Part shown: piece by piece, positions 1 to 8,197 of the stretch
How the letters are laid out: each line of letters starts with the position of its first letter
Position numbering within the stretch: position 1 is the first letter of the stretch
Assembly: GCA_028875225.1 (NCBI GenBank)
Contig: JAPPFB010000012.1
Location: 294,985-358,984, forward strand
Reading direction: 5' to 3'
DNA length: 64,000 nucleotides
Source: Chloroflexota bacterium
Lineage (GTDB): Bacteria; Chloroflexota; Dehalococcoidia; Bin125
The notes under the pieces: model-generated
What the model was told of the DNA's origin: nothing
Database searches by the model: none
The model's input: the letters and a program-made list of their open reading frames with translations, nothing else
Program-made: the position numbers and the translations under genes

Positions 1-231
1 TTTCACTACCCTGTTGTCTTTTTACACCGCCCCCCCGGCAAACCACCCGCTTTGCTCTATAATTTAAACCCTCAACAAAAACAAACTCACGGCCCCCCGG
101 GTTGGGGGGGCCCCCGCAGCGCCTGGCTGGTCGCCCCGCCCCCGCCTGCGGGGGGGCGACTCCTCAGCCGGACGCACCGGAAACTCTCCTCAGGGAGAGG
201 GTCGCGGCGCCTCGCCCTTCGCGAGCGCCCT
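1..231. other. Left-edge non-coding segment with GC palindromes
   Basis: No credible gene lies here. The long plus-strand frame that crosses it is the antisense shadow of the two minus-strand genes to the right. The segment holds C-rich and G-rich runs (about 91-120), a palindrome at about 131-165 that resembles a rearranged copy of the hairpin at 15269-15288, and a CTCTCC...GGAGAG inverted repeat at about 183-198. It lies downstream of the enolase-family gene, so the hairpins may act in transcript 3' end formation or stability, but no U-run is present. Confidence 0.5.
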
Positions 232-1404
232 CTACGGCGACGCCACCTTGCTGAACTGCTTCGACGGCATCGTCCCCAGCAACGGCGCCCAGCCCGGCTC
301 CGGGTGCGGCGGGTGCGCCGCGAGCCAGTCCTCGTCAATCGCCGCCCCCAGACCCGGCGCCTCGGGCACCGAGTAGAAGCCGTCTTTGTGCGTCGGCAGC
401 TCGCCGATGCACGCGTCCTGGAACCAGGGCCGCATCCCGCCCTCGTGGATCTTGAAGTTCGGAATCGACGCGTCGACATGCAGCGCCGCCAGCACCTCCA
501 TCGGACCGTGGATCGCGTGCGGCTGCACGCCCACGTACTGCGCCTCGGCCAATGCCGCGATCCGCTTCATCTGACCGATCCCGCCGGTCTGGATCATGTC
601 CGGCTGGATCATCGCCACGATCTGCCGCTGCAGCAGATCGAAGTACGTGAACGGACTGTAGATCCGCTCGCCCGTCGCGATCGGAACGTTGGTTCCCCGA
701 GCGACCTGCTCCATCGCGTCGATGTTCTCGAACGGCACCGGCTCCTCGTAGACGAACGGGCGGTACTGCTCCATCTCGTTGCCGATCCGGATCGCCTCGG
801 CCGGCGTCAGACGCCCATGCACCTCGACCAGCAGCTCGACCTCAAAGCCGACCGCGTCGCGCACGGCCGCCAGCGTGTCGATCGCCTTCTTTTCCGCCTC
901 ATACGAGATGAACAACCCGCGATGATCGAACGGATCGCCCTTCAGCGCTGTGAAACCTCGTTCCAGCTGGCTCAACGCAAACTCGGCGGCGGATTCCGGC
1001 GAAGGGCCGTCCCAGCGCCCGTACGTCCAGATCAAATCCCGCATCTTGCCGCCCAGCAGCTCGTAAACCGGCACGCCCAGGGCCTTGCCCTTGATGTCGT
1101 ACAGCGCCATCTCAATCCCGGCCTGGGCGCTGTTCTGGATCGGCCCGCCGCGCGTGAAGTAGCGATGGTGAATCGTCTGCCACAACTCTTCGATCCGGAA
1201 CGGATCCTCACCCGTAATCATCCCCCCGTATTCCTCCACCAACGACGCCACCGCCACCGGCCCGCAGGTCGCGTCGCCCCAGCCCGTAATCCCCTCGTCC
1301 GTCTCAACCTTGACGAACACATAGTTCCAGGGAGGAAAGTTGAACATCGGATGCGCCGTCGTCCCCGGCGAAGCCGGAATCGCGCTGATCTTCGTGATTT
1401 TCAT
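232..1404 (-). CDS. Enolase-superfamily sugar-acid dehydratase (DgoD/mandelate racemase-like)
   Basis: A 390-residue protein of the mandelate racemase/muconate lactonizing subgroup. The N-terminal capping domain (about 1-120) holds the family signature ALYDIKGKALG, and a TIM-barrel domain follows. Likely metal ligands are E194 (in EVHGRL), E220 (in YEEPV) and E246 (in TGERIYS), and H296 (in QPHAIHG) fits the barrel general base. The ExHGRL and YEEPV motifs are closest to galactonate dehydratase-type members, which dehydrate acid sugars to 2-keto-3-deoxy acids through an enolate. E194 where D is usual is a small departure. It is one of four enolase-family genes in the first 15 kb. Substrate cannot be read from sequence. 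Confidence 0.9.
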   Translation of the reverse strand: MKITKISAIPASPGTTAHPMFNFPPWNYVFVKVETDEGITGWGDATCGPVAVASLVEEYGGMITGEDPFRIEELWQTIHHRYFTRGGPIQNSAQAGIEMALYDIKGKALGVPVYELLGGKMRDLIWTYGRWDGPSPESAAEFALSQLERGFTALKGDPFDHRGLFISYEAEKKAIDTLAAVRDAVGFEVELLVEVHGRLTPAEAIRIGNEMEQYRPFVYEEPVPFENIDAMEQVARGTNVPIATGERIYSPFTYFDLLQRQIVAMIQPDMIQTGGIGQMKRIAALAEAQYVGVQPHAIHGPMEVLAALHVDASIPNFKIHEGGMRPWFQDACIGELPTHKDGFYSVPEAPGLGAAIDEDWLAAHPPHPEPGWAPLLGTMPSKQFSKVASP

Positions 1405-1474
1405 GATGTGCTCTCCTCGCAGTCGACGATTCCGTCGAGGCTAGCGCCCGCCCAACACTACCCGCACCATCTCC

Positions 1475-1503
1475 GTCATTCCCGCGCTTGCCGCGGGAAT
1501 CTC
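1475..1503. repeat. ATTCCCGCG palindrome, copy 1
   Basis: A perfect inverted repeat of ATTCCCGCG (1478-1486) and CGCGGGAAT (1492-1500) around five bases, flanked by CCGTC and CTC. The same core and flanks occur in opposite orientation at 26933-26965. The ATTCCC...GGGAAT layout resembles the dRS3 type of small dispersed repeat known from Neisseria. It sits between two minus-strand genes. Confidence 0.8.
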
Positions 1504-1575
1504 GCCTGCTCCAGTTCGACCGCAATGTCGAAGCAGGGCGATTCCGTCACCGAGCCCCGTGATCGCAGGCCGCAG

Positions 1576-4017
1576 CTACCGCAACGCCCCAGCCAGCGCA
1601 AACCGCTCAATCTCCCCATCCCCAAACCCGAGCCACTCGCTCAGCACCTCGAACGTGTCCTCGCCCAGCAGACGCGCCCGCTCCAACTCGCACGGAGCAT
1701 CCGACAGCCGGAACGACGCCTGCGGCGCCCGATACGTGCCCATCACCGGATGATCCAGCCGCTGGTAGAAGTTCCGATGCCGCAACTGAGGGTCGTGCTC
1801 GAGCACATCCTCACCCGTCTGCACCACGCCGGCTGCGACGCCCTGCGCCTGGAGCGTTGCCATCACCTCGCGGGCGTCGCGCTCGATCGTCCATTGCTCA
1901 ACCTTGCGGTCGAGCTCGTCCTCGTTCGACTTCCGATCCTCCAGCGTGGCGAAACGGTAATCGTCGGCCAGCGAGGGCGCATCGATCGCCTCACAGAACG
2001 ATCGCCACTCCTCGTCGCTCGTCACCGCGACCACGCACCAGCGATCGGCGGCGCAGCGATACGCCCCGTGCGGCGCGGCGTCGGGCTGCCGGTTGCCGTT
2101 CCGATTCGCCACCCGCCCGTTGACGAAGCAGTCGAGGATCGACGGCGTCAGCCAGTGGACCCCGGCCTCGAACTGGGACACATCGATGTACCGGCCTTGA
2201 CCCGTCCGACGCCGATGATCGAGCGCCGCCAGCAGCAGCGGCACGTTGAAACGCGGTGCGATGAAGTCGGTGTAGGCGCTCAGGTAGCCGGGCTCGTCCT
2301 CGGGCCAGCCGGTCAGTTCGTTGAATCCGGCCAGCGCCGCATAGTGTCCGCCGCCGCCCTTCCCGCGAGCGTGCGGACCATCCTGACCCTGACCGCTGCT
2401 GCTCAGCACGATCACCCCGGGATTCAACTCCCGCAGCGCCGCAGGGCCCAGTCCCATCCGGGTCATGGCCCCGGCCGAGAAGTTGTCGAAAACGATATCC
2501 GCCCACTCGACCAGCCGCCGCGCAATCGCCATGCCCGCTTCGGTCCCCAGGTCGACATTGATCGCCCGTCCGCCGGTCCGCACCTGCGCATACTCTCCGG
2601 AGCGTTCCGGATCCGGCAGGTCATCCTTGAACGGACCAACAATCCGCAACGAGTCCAGCCGCGCCGTGCTCTCGACGTGGACGACGTCGGCCCCGAAGTC
2701 CGAAAACGGCTTGATCGTCAGCGGTCCGACCATGAACCAGCCGAAGTCGGCAATCTTGATCCCCGCCAGCGGCTTCGCCGCCGATGAGACGGAATCGACG
2801 CCGTTCCGCCGCTCCGTCCTGCTTCCCAGGCGGTCGAACACCTCGTCGTTGTGCGCTCCCAGCGACGGCGCAGCGCGAGTCGTTGCCGGAATCGGACAGT
2901 CACCCCTGGCGAACGCGCCGGGAAAACGGATCGGCCGGCCCAGCTCGGGATGATCCACATCGCGCCAGAACTCCCGGGCCTGCAGCTGCCTGTTGGCCAG
3001 CGTGTCCGCCGATGTCGCCGACGGATAGAGCAGGAATCCATAGCTCGTCGCCGCGTCGTACAGCTCATGCTTGGTCCGGCCAATGAACAGGTCGGCGAAT
3101 AGTCGTCCCAGCGGTTCCCAGTCCTCCTCCGTCATCTCCTCATGCGGCAGGTGCTCCCAGTCCACCGCCCGCAGCTCCTGTCCTTCGCCGATCTCATCGA
3201 GCCAGTCGAGGAACCCGCTCAGCCGCTGGGTCGATCCCGGCCCCGCCGGACACAGCCAGATCACGTGGCCGTCGCGGCACTCCCACGTCCACGGCAGCGC
3301 GGCGCCACCGACCGTCGGGCGTTCTCGCCGGTCAAGATTGCGCCCCGTCATATCCCAGCTGCCGGTGATCTGGTACAGACCCCTCGACGCCGCCTCCTGG
3401 ATCGACAGATCCACATGCTGACCCCGCCCCGTCCGCTGCCGCTGAGTCAGCGCGATCAGCGCCCCGATCACCGCGTCGCCGCCGGCATGCAGAAACGACT
3501 GGTAATCGTCGCTGATCTGCGCCGGAGGAGCCGAAGCCTCCCCCGAAATTGACATGTTGCCGCTCATCGCCCAGAGCACGATCTCGGTTGCCCGGTAGTC
3601 GCGGTACGGCCCCGTCTGACCGAACGGTGAGATCGAAACCAGGATGAGTCCGGGATTGACCTCGGACAGCGCCTCATAGCCAAGCCCTAGGTCTTCCATG
3701 CGGCCCGGATCGAACGACTCCAGCACCACGTCCGCCGTCTGCGCCAGTTGCAGGAACCGATCTCGCCCCGCTTCGTCAGCGAGATCAACCGTGACGCTGC
3801 GCTTGTTCGCGTTCCAGGCCAGCCAGCGCAGACTCCGCTCCGGACCGGCAACATTGTCCACAAACGGTCCCCGCCGCCGAGCCGCATCCCCCTCCAGCGG
3901 CTCCACCTTGATCACGTCCGCCCCAAGATCAGCAAACAGCTTCCCCGCGAAGTGCCCCCGCTCGTCCGTCAAGTCCAGCACCCGATACGGACCCAACATC
4001 GCACCCTGATCGCTCAT
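1576..4017 (-). CDS. Double-domain CaiB/BaiF-family CoA-transferase
   Basis: An 813-residue protein made of two full CaiB/BaiF (family III CoA-transferase) domains, about 1-400 and 415-813; usual family members have one domain of about 400 residues. These enzymes move CoA between carboxylic acids through an aspartyl-CoA intermediate. Counting back from the conserved GxGx turn, D584 (in AYTDFIAP) aligns exactly with the catalytic Asp169 of formyl-CoA transferase. In the first domain D170 or D171 (in QISDDYQ) is the likely equivalent, with a small insertion after it. Since family III enzymes work as interlocked dimers, a fused pair could act as a built-in dimer. The neighbouring enolase-family gene hints at acid catabolism; the substrate is unknown. 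Confidence 0.9.
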   Translation of the reverse strand: MSDQGAMLGPYRVLDLTDERGHFAGKLFADLGADVIKVEPLEGDAARRRGPFVDNVAGPERSLRWLAWNANKRSVTVDLADEAGRDRFLQLAQTADVVLESFDPGRMEDLGLGYEALSEVNPGLILVSISPFGQTGPYRDYRATEIVLWAMSGNMSISGEASAPPAQISDDYQSFLHAGGDAVIGALIALTQRQRTGRGQHVDLSIQEAASRGLYQITGSWDMTGRNLDRRERPTVGGAALPWTWECRDGHVIWLCPAGPGSTQRLSGFLDWLDEIGEGQELRAVDWEHLPHEEMTEEDWEPLGRLFADLFIGRTKHELYDAATSYGFLLYPSATSADTLANRQLQAREFWRDVDHPELGRPIRFPGAFARGDCPIPATTRAAPSLGAHNDEVFDRLGSRTERRNGVDSVSSAAKPLAGIKIADFGWFMVGPLTIKPFSDFGADVVHVESTARLDSLRIVGPFKDDLPDPERSGEYAQVRTGGRAINVDLGTEAGMAIARRLVEWADIVFDNFSAGAMTRMGLGPAALRELNPGVIVLSSSGQGQDGPHARGKGGGGHYAALAGFNELTGWPEDEPGYLSAYTDFIAPRFNVPLLLAALDHRRRTGQGRYIDVSQFEAGVHWLTPSILDCFVNGRVANRNGNRQPDAAPHGAYRCAADRWCVVAVTSDEEWRSFCEAIDAPSLADDYRFATLEDRKSNEDELDRKVEQWTIERDAREVMATLQAQGVAAGVVQTGEDVLEHDPQLRHRNFYQRLDHPVMGTYRAPQASFRLSDAPCELERARLLGEDTFEVLSEWLGFGDGEIERFALAGALR

Positions 4018-4302
4018 GCCACCACCTCGCCAACCAATCTATCAACCAACCACCGCCCCATCCGGCACACCCTCATCCCACGAACCCGCCCCTCCGATCC
4101 CCTCTCCCCGCGGGAGAGGGTTAGGGTGAGGGCCCTCCGACCCATCCCACACAACCCCCCTTCCCCTCTCCGATGCCCCGCGCTTGACGCGGGGCCCAGC
4201 CCGCGATCTTCATCAACGGCGCCACATCCGCGCATCCACGACCGTCCCCAACCCGCATACCATACACAGAACATATGTACCTCTCAACGAAAGGCCCTCC
4301 CC
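4018..4302. other. Intergenic region with two dispersed palindromes
   Basis: This 285-base divergent region separates the CaiB/BaiF gene from the HTH gene. It contains a CCCTCTCCCCGCGGGAGAGGG-type hairpin followed by a TTAGGGTGAGGG tail (about 4098-4133), a layout seen in intergenic repeats of many GC-rich bacteria, and the GCCCCGC palindrome listed separately. Promoters for both genes should lie here, but I see no clear -35/-10 pair. An ACATATGT palindrome lies near 4271. Confidence 0.5.
4175..4195. repeat. GCCCCGC-CTTGA-GCGGGGC palindrome, copy 1
   Basis: Perfect 8-base arms GCCCCGCG and CGCGGGGC around CTTGA, followed by CCAG. A second copy with the same loop and the same flanking CCCAG lies in inverse orientation at 36961-36981, so this is a dispersed repeat rather than a chance hairpin. 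Confidence 0.75.
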
Positions 4303-5040
4303 ATGTCCACCCCACCCACCCCCCGACGCTGCCGACGCATCCTCGAAGCCCACCACCTCGACTGCCAGGGCCTCTCCCCCGAAGAAATCGCCACCCAGCT
4401 CCGCTGCGCCTGCTCCACCGTCTACGCCTACTTCCGAGACTTCAACCTCCACCGAGCCCACATCCTCCGCAGCGTCGCCGCCGACCGGCTCGCCGACCAG
4501 GTCCACATCCTCACCACCCCCGAAACTGATCCCGACCAGCACCGCCAGACCGTCGCCGCCACCCGCGAACTCCGCCTCCTCCTCCAGAACCTGCCTGCCA
4601 TCGAGCAATACGACGACCAGCAAAGCGAAGCAACCGACGAACATACCTGGGATTTCCAGTTAGATCCCGACGGCCACCGCCGCTACATCAACGGACCCAG
4701 CGCCGGACAGTGCGCGCAGTACTGCGCCAAGTGTCTCTTCGCCTTCTGCGCCAGCCAAGCCGACGAACCAGAACCAGACGAACCCGGAACCACCGAACCT
4801 GAGCCGGACCAATCCGCATCACACCCGGACGAATCCGCACCCATCCAGACAAATCTGGACAAATCCGGACAAGAAATCGACCAACACCCCGCCCACGACA
4901 GCAAATCCGCCCCAACCCGCCAGAATTCACCCCCAATACCCCGCCAACCCCGGAACTGGCCCAGACTCGCCCCATCCCCACGACCCAACCGAAGCATCAT
5001 CATCCCCCCCCGACATCGGCAGGTACTGAGCACGCCCTAG
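4303..5040 (+). CDS. Small HTH protein with Cys-rich segment and acidic/Pro-rich tail
   Basis: I start this at the ATG at 4303 (245 residues), not at further upstream codons that run back through repeat DNA and the antisense of the CaiB gene. A likely helix-turn-helix covers residues 24-45 (LSPEEIATQLRCACSTVYAY), of the kind seen in resolvase-type or terminase-small-subunit-like DNA-binding proteins. Four cysteines at 137, 141, 144 and 149 could bind metal. From about residue 153 the protein is low-complexity, rich in Pro, Glu, Asp, Ser and Gln, and probably disordered. The coding strand is very C-rich, and both opposite frames are open for part of the length, so the call is moderate. Function unknown. 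Confidence 0.6.
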   Translation: MSTPPTPRRCRRILEAHHLDCQGLSPEEIATQLRCACSTVYAYFRDFNLHRAHILRSVAADRLADQVHILTTPETDPDQHRQTVAATRELRLLLQNLPAIEQYDDQQSEATDEHTWDFQLDPDGHRRYINGPSAGQCAQYCAKCLFAFCASQADEPEPDEPGTTEPEPDQSASHPDESAPIQTNLDKSGQEIDQHPAHDSKSAPTRQNSPPIPRQPRNWPRLAPSPRPNRSIIIPPRHRQVLSTP

Positions 5041-5075
5041 CCTGCGCCTGATTGCTGCCAACCCTGGAGGCGCAC

Positions 5076-6305
5076 ATGAAGATCACCTCGATCGAGACCT
5101 TCGTCGTCGACGCGGGCTGGCGGCCCTGGCAGTTCGTCGCCGTGCGCACCTCCGACGGCATCACCGGCTACGGCGAGATCTCCGACGGCCGCACCCCCTA
5201 CGGCATCGTCGGCACGATCAACGACCTCGAGCCGGTCCTGATCGGCGCCGATCCGCTCGCGGTCGAGGCTCGCTACTGGGACATGTACCGCCTGGCCCGG
5301 CAATCACCCGGCGGAGTCGTCGCCAAGGCGATCGCGGGAGTCGAATTGGCCCTCTGGGACATCAAGGGCAAAGCCCTCGGCGTGCCCGTCTACTCGCTCT
5401 TCGGCGGCCCCACCCGCGAGCGGCAGCTGATCTACTGGTCCCATTGCGGCAGCTCCCGGGCCGCAAACTTCCACCGGATCAAGTGGCACAACGGCAACGA
5501 CTGGGTCGTCGGCGCGCCGCCTGTGCGCACCATGGACGACGTCGCCGCGCTCGGCGCCGAGGTGCGCGAAAAGGGCTTCCACGCCCTCAAGACCAACATC
5601 CTCTTCCCCGGCAACCCAACCCGCACCTTCGGCCTGCAGCAGGACGTCGAGAACATCGACAGCAACACCAATCCCGCCGTCCTGCGCCACGTGCCCGAGT
5701 ACATCGGCGCGCTCAAGGCGGGGGCCGGCCCCGATGTGCAGATCGCGCTCGACATCAACTTCAACTGCACCCCGCTGGCCGCCCGGCAGATCTGCCAGTC
5801 GCTCGAGCACCTCGAGATGATGTGGGTCGAGATTGATTTGTACGACGCTGAAGCGCTGGCCGACGTGCGACGTGCGACGACGGTGCCGATCACCTCAGGA
5901 GAAAATCTCTACACCGTCCGCGACTACCTGCCCTTCCTCGACCATCGCTCGATGGACAACGTGATGATCGACGTCTGCTGGCAAGGGTTTTCCCGCTCAC
6001 GCGATGTCGCATTGCTGGCCGAGAGCTACGAACTCAATGTCGCGCCGCACAACTACTACTCGCACCTCGCCTCGATGCACGCCCTGCACCTCTGCGCAAC
6101 CGTGCCCAACGTCCGGATCATGGAGATCGACATCGACGACGTGCCCTGGAAGGACGACATCACCGGCGGCCCGATCGAGATCGTCGAAGGACATCTGCCG
6201 CTTCCCACGAAGCCAGGCTGGGGCGTCGACCTGAACGAGGCCCTGGCCCGCCAGAAGGTCTGGGAGAGAGGCCGCGGCCCCGGCTTCTCATCAGGCCGCA
6301 ACTAG
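5076..6305 (+). CDS. Enolase-superfamily (mandelate racemase-like) protein, paralogue A
   Basis: A 409-residue protein started at the ATG at 5076, which has CTGGAGG upstream. It shows the MR/MLE cap signature (LALWDIKGKALG, about 91-102) and barrel ligands D226 (IALDINFN), E252 (WVEID) and E276 (SGENLY), with H325 (in APHNYYSH) as likely base. The usual KxK motif on the second strand is reduced to LKTN around K172, and an insertion of about 30 residues follows it. These features suggest a subgroup outside the well-studied ones, acting on a carboxylate with an acidic alpha-proton. It is followed 27 bases later by a close paralogue, a tandem duplication. Confidence 0.9.
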   Translation: MKITSIETFVVDAGWRPWQFVAVRTSDGITGYGEISDGRTPYGIVGTINDLEPVLIGADPLAVEARYWDMYRLARQSPGGVVAKAIAGVELALWDIKGKALGVPVYSLFGGPTRERQLIYWSHCGSSRAANFHRIKWHNGNDWVVGAPPVRTMDDVAALGAEVREKGFHALKTNILFPGNPTRTFGLQQDVENIDSNTNPAVLRHVPEYIGALKAGAGPDVQIALDINFNCTPLAARQICQSLEHLEMMWVEIDLYDAEALADVRRATTVPITSGENLYTVRDYLPFLDHRSMDNVMIDVCWQGFSRSRDVALLAESYELNVAPHNYYSHLASMHALHLCATVPNVRIMEIDIDDVPWKDDITGGPIEIVEGHLPLPTKPGWGVDLNEALARQKVWERGRGPGFSSGRN

Positions 6306-6332
6306 CCGCTAGGGAATGAAAGAGAGCGAGTC

Positions 6333-7565
6333 ATGAAGATCACTGAAATCGAGACCTTCGTCGTCGACGCCGGCTGGCGACCCTGGCAGTTTGTCGCGGT
6401 TCGGACCTCGGACGGGATCACCGGCTACGGCGAAATGTCGGACGGCCGCAATCCCTACGGCATCGTCGGCACCATCGAGGACATGCTGCCAATCCTGATC
6501 GGCAGCGATCCACTCGCCGTCGAGGCCCGCTATTGGGACATGTACCGGTTGGCCCGGCAGTCTCCGGGCGGCATTGCCGCGAAGGCCATCGCCGGCGTCG
6601 AGCTGGCCCTCTGGGACATCAAGGGCAAGGCGCTGGGCGTCCCCGTCTACTCGCTCTTCGGCGGTCCGACCCGCGAACGCCAGATGATTTACTGGTCGCA
6701 CTGCGGCTCCTCGCGAGCGCGGAGCTACGACCAGATCCTCTGGGACAACGGCTCCGAGTGGGTCGTCGGCGCACCGCCGCTGCGCACGATGGACGACGTG
6801 ACGGCGCTGGGCGAAGAGGTTCGGGGCAAGGGATTCCACGCGCTCAAGACCAACATCGTCTTCCCCGGCGATCCGACCGGCGTCTACGGACCCGGCTGGG
6901 GCGGCGTCGGCAATATCGACCGCAACGCGGTCCCCTCGCTGCTGCGCCACATTCCCGAGTACATCGGCGCGCTGAAGCAAGGTGCCGGCCCCGACGTGCA
7001 GATCGCGCTCGACCTCAACTTCAACTGCACGCCCCTGGTCGCCCGCCAGATCTGCCAGGCGCTCGAACACCTCGAAATGATGTGGGTCGAAATCGACATG
7101 TACGAGCCCGAGGCGCTGGCCGACGTGCGCCGCCAGACCACGGTGCCGATCACCTCCGGTGAAAACCTCTACACGATCCGCGACTACCGGCCCTACTTCG
7201 ATCACCGCTCGATGGACAACGTGATGATCGACGTCCCCTGGCAGGGCTTCGCCCGCTCGCGCGACGTCGCCCTGCTGGCCGAGAGCTACGAGCTCAACTG
7301 CGCCCCGCACAACTACTACTCCCATCTCGCCACGATGCACGCCCTGCACCTCTGCGCAACGGTCCCCAACGTCCGCATCATGGAGATCGACATCGACGAC
7401 GTGCCCTGGAAGGACGACCTCGGAGGCGGCCCGCTGAACATCGTCGACGGTCACCTCGAACTTCCCGCCACACCCGGCTGGGGCATCGACTTCGACGAAG
7501 ACGTCGCCCGCAAACACGTCTGGGAAAAGGGCCGCGGCCCCGGCTTCACGGCGAATCGGAGATAG
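6333..7565 (+). CDS. Enolase-superfamily (mandelate racemase-like) protein, paralogue B
   Basis: A 410-residue protein about four-fifths identical by eye to the gene just upstream. The same ligands are kept: D227, E253, E277 and H326, and the LKTN motif at K172. Differences cluster in the segment after the cap domain (about 128-142) and in the insertion near 182-200, positions that often touch substrate, so the two copies may differ in substrate range. It probably shares a transcript with paralogue A. GAAAGAGAGCGAG upstream of the ATG may serve as ribosome site. Confidence 0.9.
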   Translation: MKITEIETFVVDAGWRPWQFVAVRTSDGITGYGEMSDGRNPYGIVGTIEDMLPILIGSDPLAVEARYWDMYRLARQSPGGIAAKAIAGVELALWDIKGKALGVPVYSLFGGPTRERQMIYWSHCGSSRARSYDQILWDNGSEWVVGAPPLRTMDDVTALGEEVRGKGFHALKTNIVFPGDPTGVYGPGWGGVGNIDRNAVPSLLRHIPEYIGALKQGAGPDVQIALDLNFNCTPLVARQICQALEHLEMMWVEIDMYEPEALADVRRQTTVPITSGENLYTIRDYRPYFDHRSMDNVMIDVPWQGFARSRDVALLAESYELNCAPHNYYSHLATMHALHLCATVPNVRIMEIDIDDVPWKDDLGGGPLNIVDGHLELPATPGWGIDFDEDVARKHVWEKGRGPGFTANRR

Positions 7566-7570
7566 GAGCG

Positions 7571-7834
7571 CTAATGCCTGCGGTTTATGTCGCGTCGATG
7601 ATCAACCGTCGTCACACGAGCCTCTTGCAGCTCGTCATCGATCGCATACACCACGCGATAGTCTCCGACCCGGACCTGCCATCTGACCGGTCGACCGCGA
7701 CGCTGCTTCGCGCCCCGTCCACGAGGGTCTTCCGCCAACTGTCGAACTCGTCGCCGAACTCGATTCTGAATCCCCTGGGGCAACTTGCGGAACTCCCGAC
7801 GGTATCGGTCGGACAACACGACTCGATAGGCCAC
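7571..7834 (-). CDS. RelE/ParE-type toxin
   Basis: An 87-residue basic protein with a GTG start. It has the RelE/ParE layout: an N-terminal strand, a helix rich in Arg (FRKLPQGIQNRVRRRVRQL), then GRPVRWQVRVGDYRVVYAID, which is the typical core of RelE-family mRNA interferases, and a C-terminal VTTVDHRRDINR where basic and aromatic catalytic residues usually lie. It follows the acidic gene at 7840-8070 after five bases, the usual antitoxin-then-toxin order. It converges with the enolase-family gene to its left. Confidence 0.85.
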   Translation of the reverse strand: MAYRVVLSDRYRREFRKLPQGIQNRVRRRVRQLAEDPRGRGAKQRRGRPVRWQVRVGDYRVVYAIDDELQEARVTTVDHRRDINRRH

Positions 7835-7839
7835 GGCGT

Positions 7840-8070
7840 TCAGCCTGCGGCAGTGCTGTCGGCGTCCAGCTCAGCCTCGAACTCGTCGAGCGGAGTCCAG
7901 CGGCGACCGCTCTCTTGCATTTCCGCTTCCCCTTCCGCCGACTTCGTAAGTTCATACGCCTCGGCCCAGTCGTCGTCGTCCCATTCTGAGATTGGGGGGA
8001 ACAGTTCCAAATCGAGGACGTCAAGGTTGATCAGGGCCAACCTCGGATCTGTCGCCGGTGCGTCCGCCAT
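7840..8070 (-). CDS. Acidic putative antitoxin partner of RelE-type toxin
   Basis: A 76-residue very acidic protein placed directly upstream of the RelE-type toxin with a five-base gap. I do not recognise a standard RHH, HTH or Phd fold; the sequence is dominated by Asp and Glu (for example SEWDDDDWAEAYEL). The role as antitoxin is inferred from size, charge, order and spacing. AAAGGAG ten bases before the ATG is a good ribosome site. Confidence 0.7.
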   Translation of the reverse strand: MADAPATDPRLALINLDVLDLELFPPISEWDDDDWAEAYELTKSAEGEAEMQESGRRWTPLDEFEAELDADSTAAG

Positions 8071-8096
8071 CTCTGACTGCTCCTTTGCCCAGGTTC

Positions 8097-8107
8097 ATCG
8101 TAACGAT
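8097..8107. promoter_or_regulatory. Candidate autoregulatory palindrome of the RelE-type module
   Basis: ATCGT-A-ACGAT is a perfect palindrome 27 bases upstream of the antitoxin start. Type II toxin-antitoxin pairs commonly bind such a site over their own promoter. Short palindromes also occur by chance, so confidence is low. Confidence 0.3.
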
Positions 8108-8197
8108 AGGGACTGTCAGGCCGAGACATTGGCGGCGCACCCTGCCGGTAACTCGCTATCCTCTCACGAAACCCGTGACTGGCTGGGAGTTGTGAGC

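Noticed and set aside
52-2787. A 911-codon plus-strand open frame rich in Arg, His, Pro and Leu
   Set aside because: It is antisense to the enolase-family and CaiB/BaiF genes, has no recognisable domain and has the Arg/Pro/His-rich composition typical of shadow frames in GC-rich DNA.
4213-4644. Minus-strand 143-codon frame opposite the HTH gene
   Set aside because: No domain and Gly/Val-rich shadow composition; the plus strand has a plausible HTH and start.
6309-7517. A 402-codon minus-strand frame opposite the second enolase-family paralogue
   Set aside because: Antisense shadow; a similar frame lies opposite the first paralogue, as expected for duplicated sense genes.
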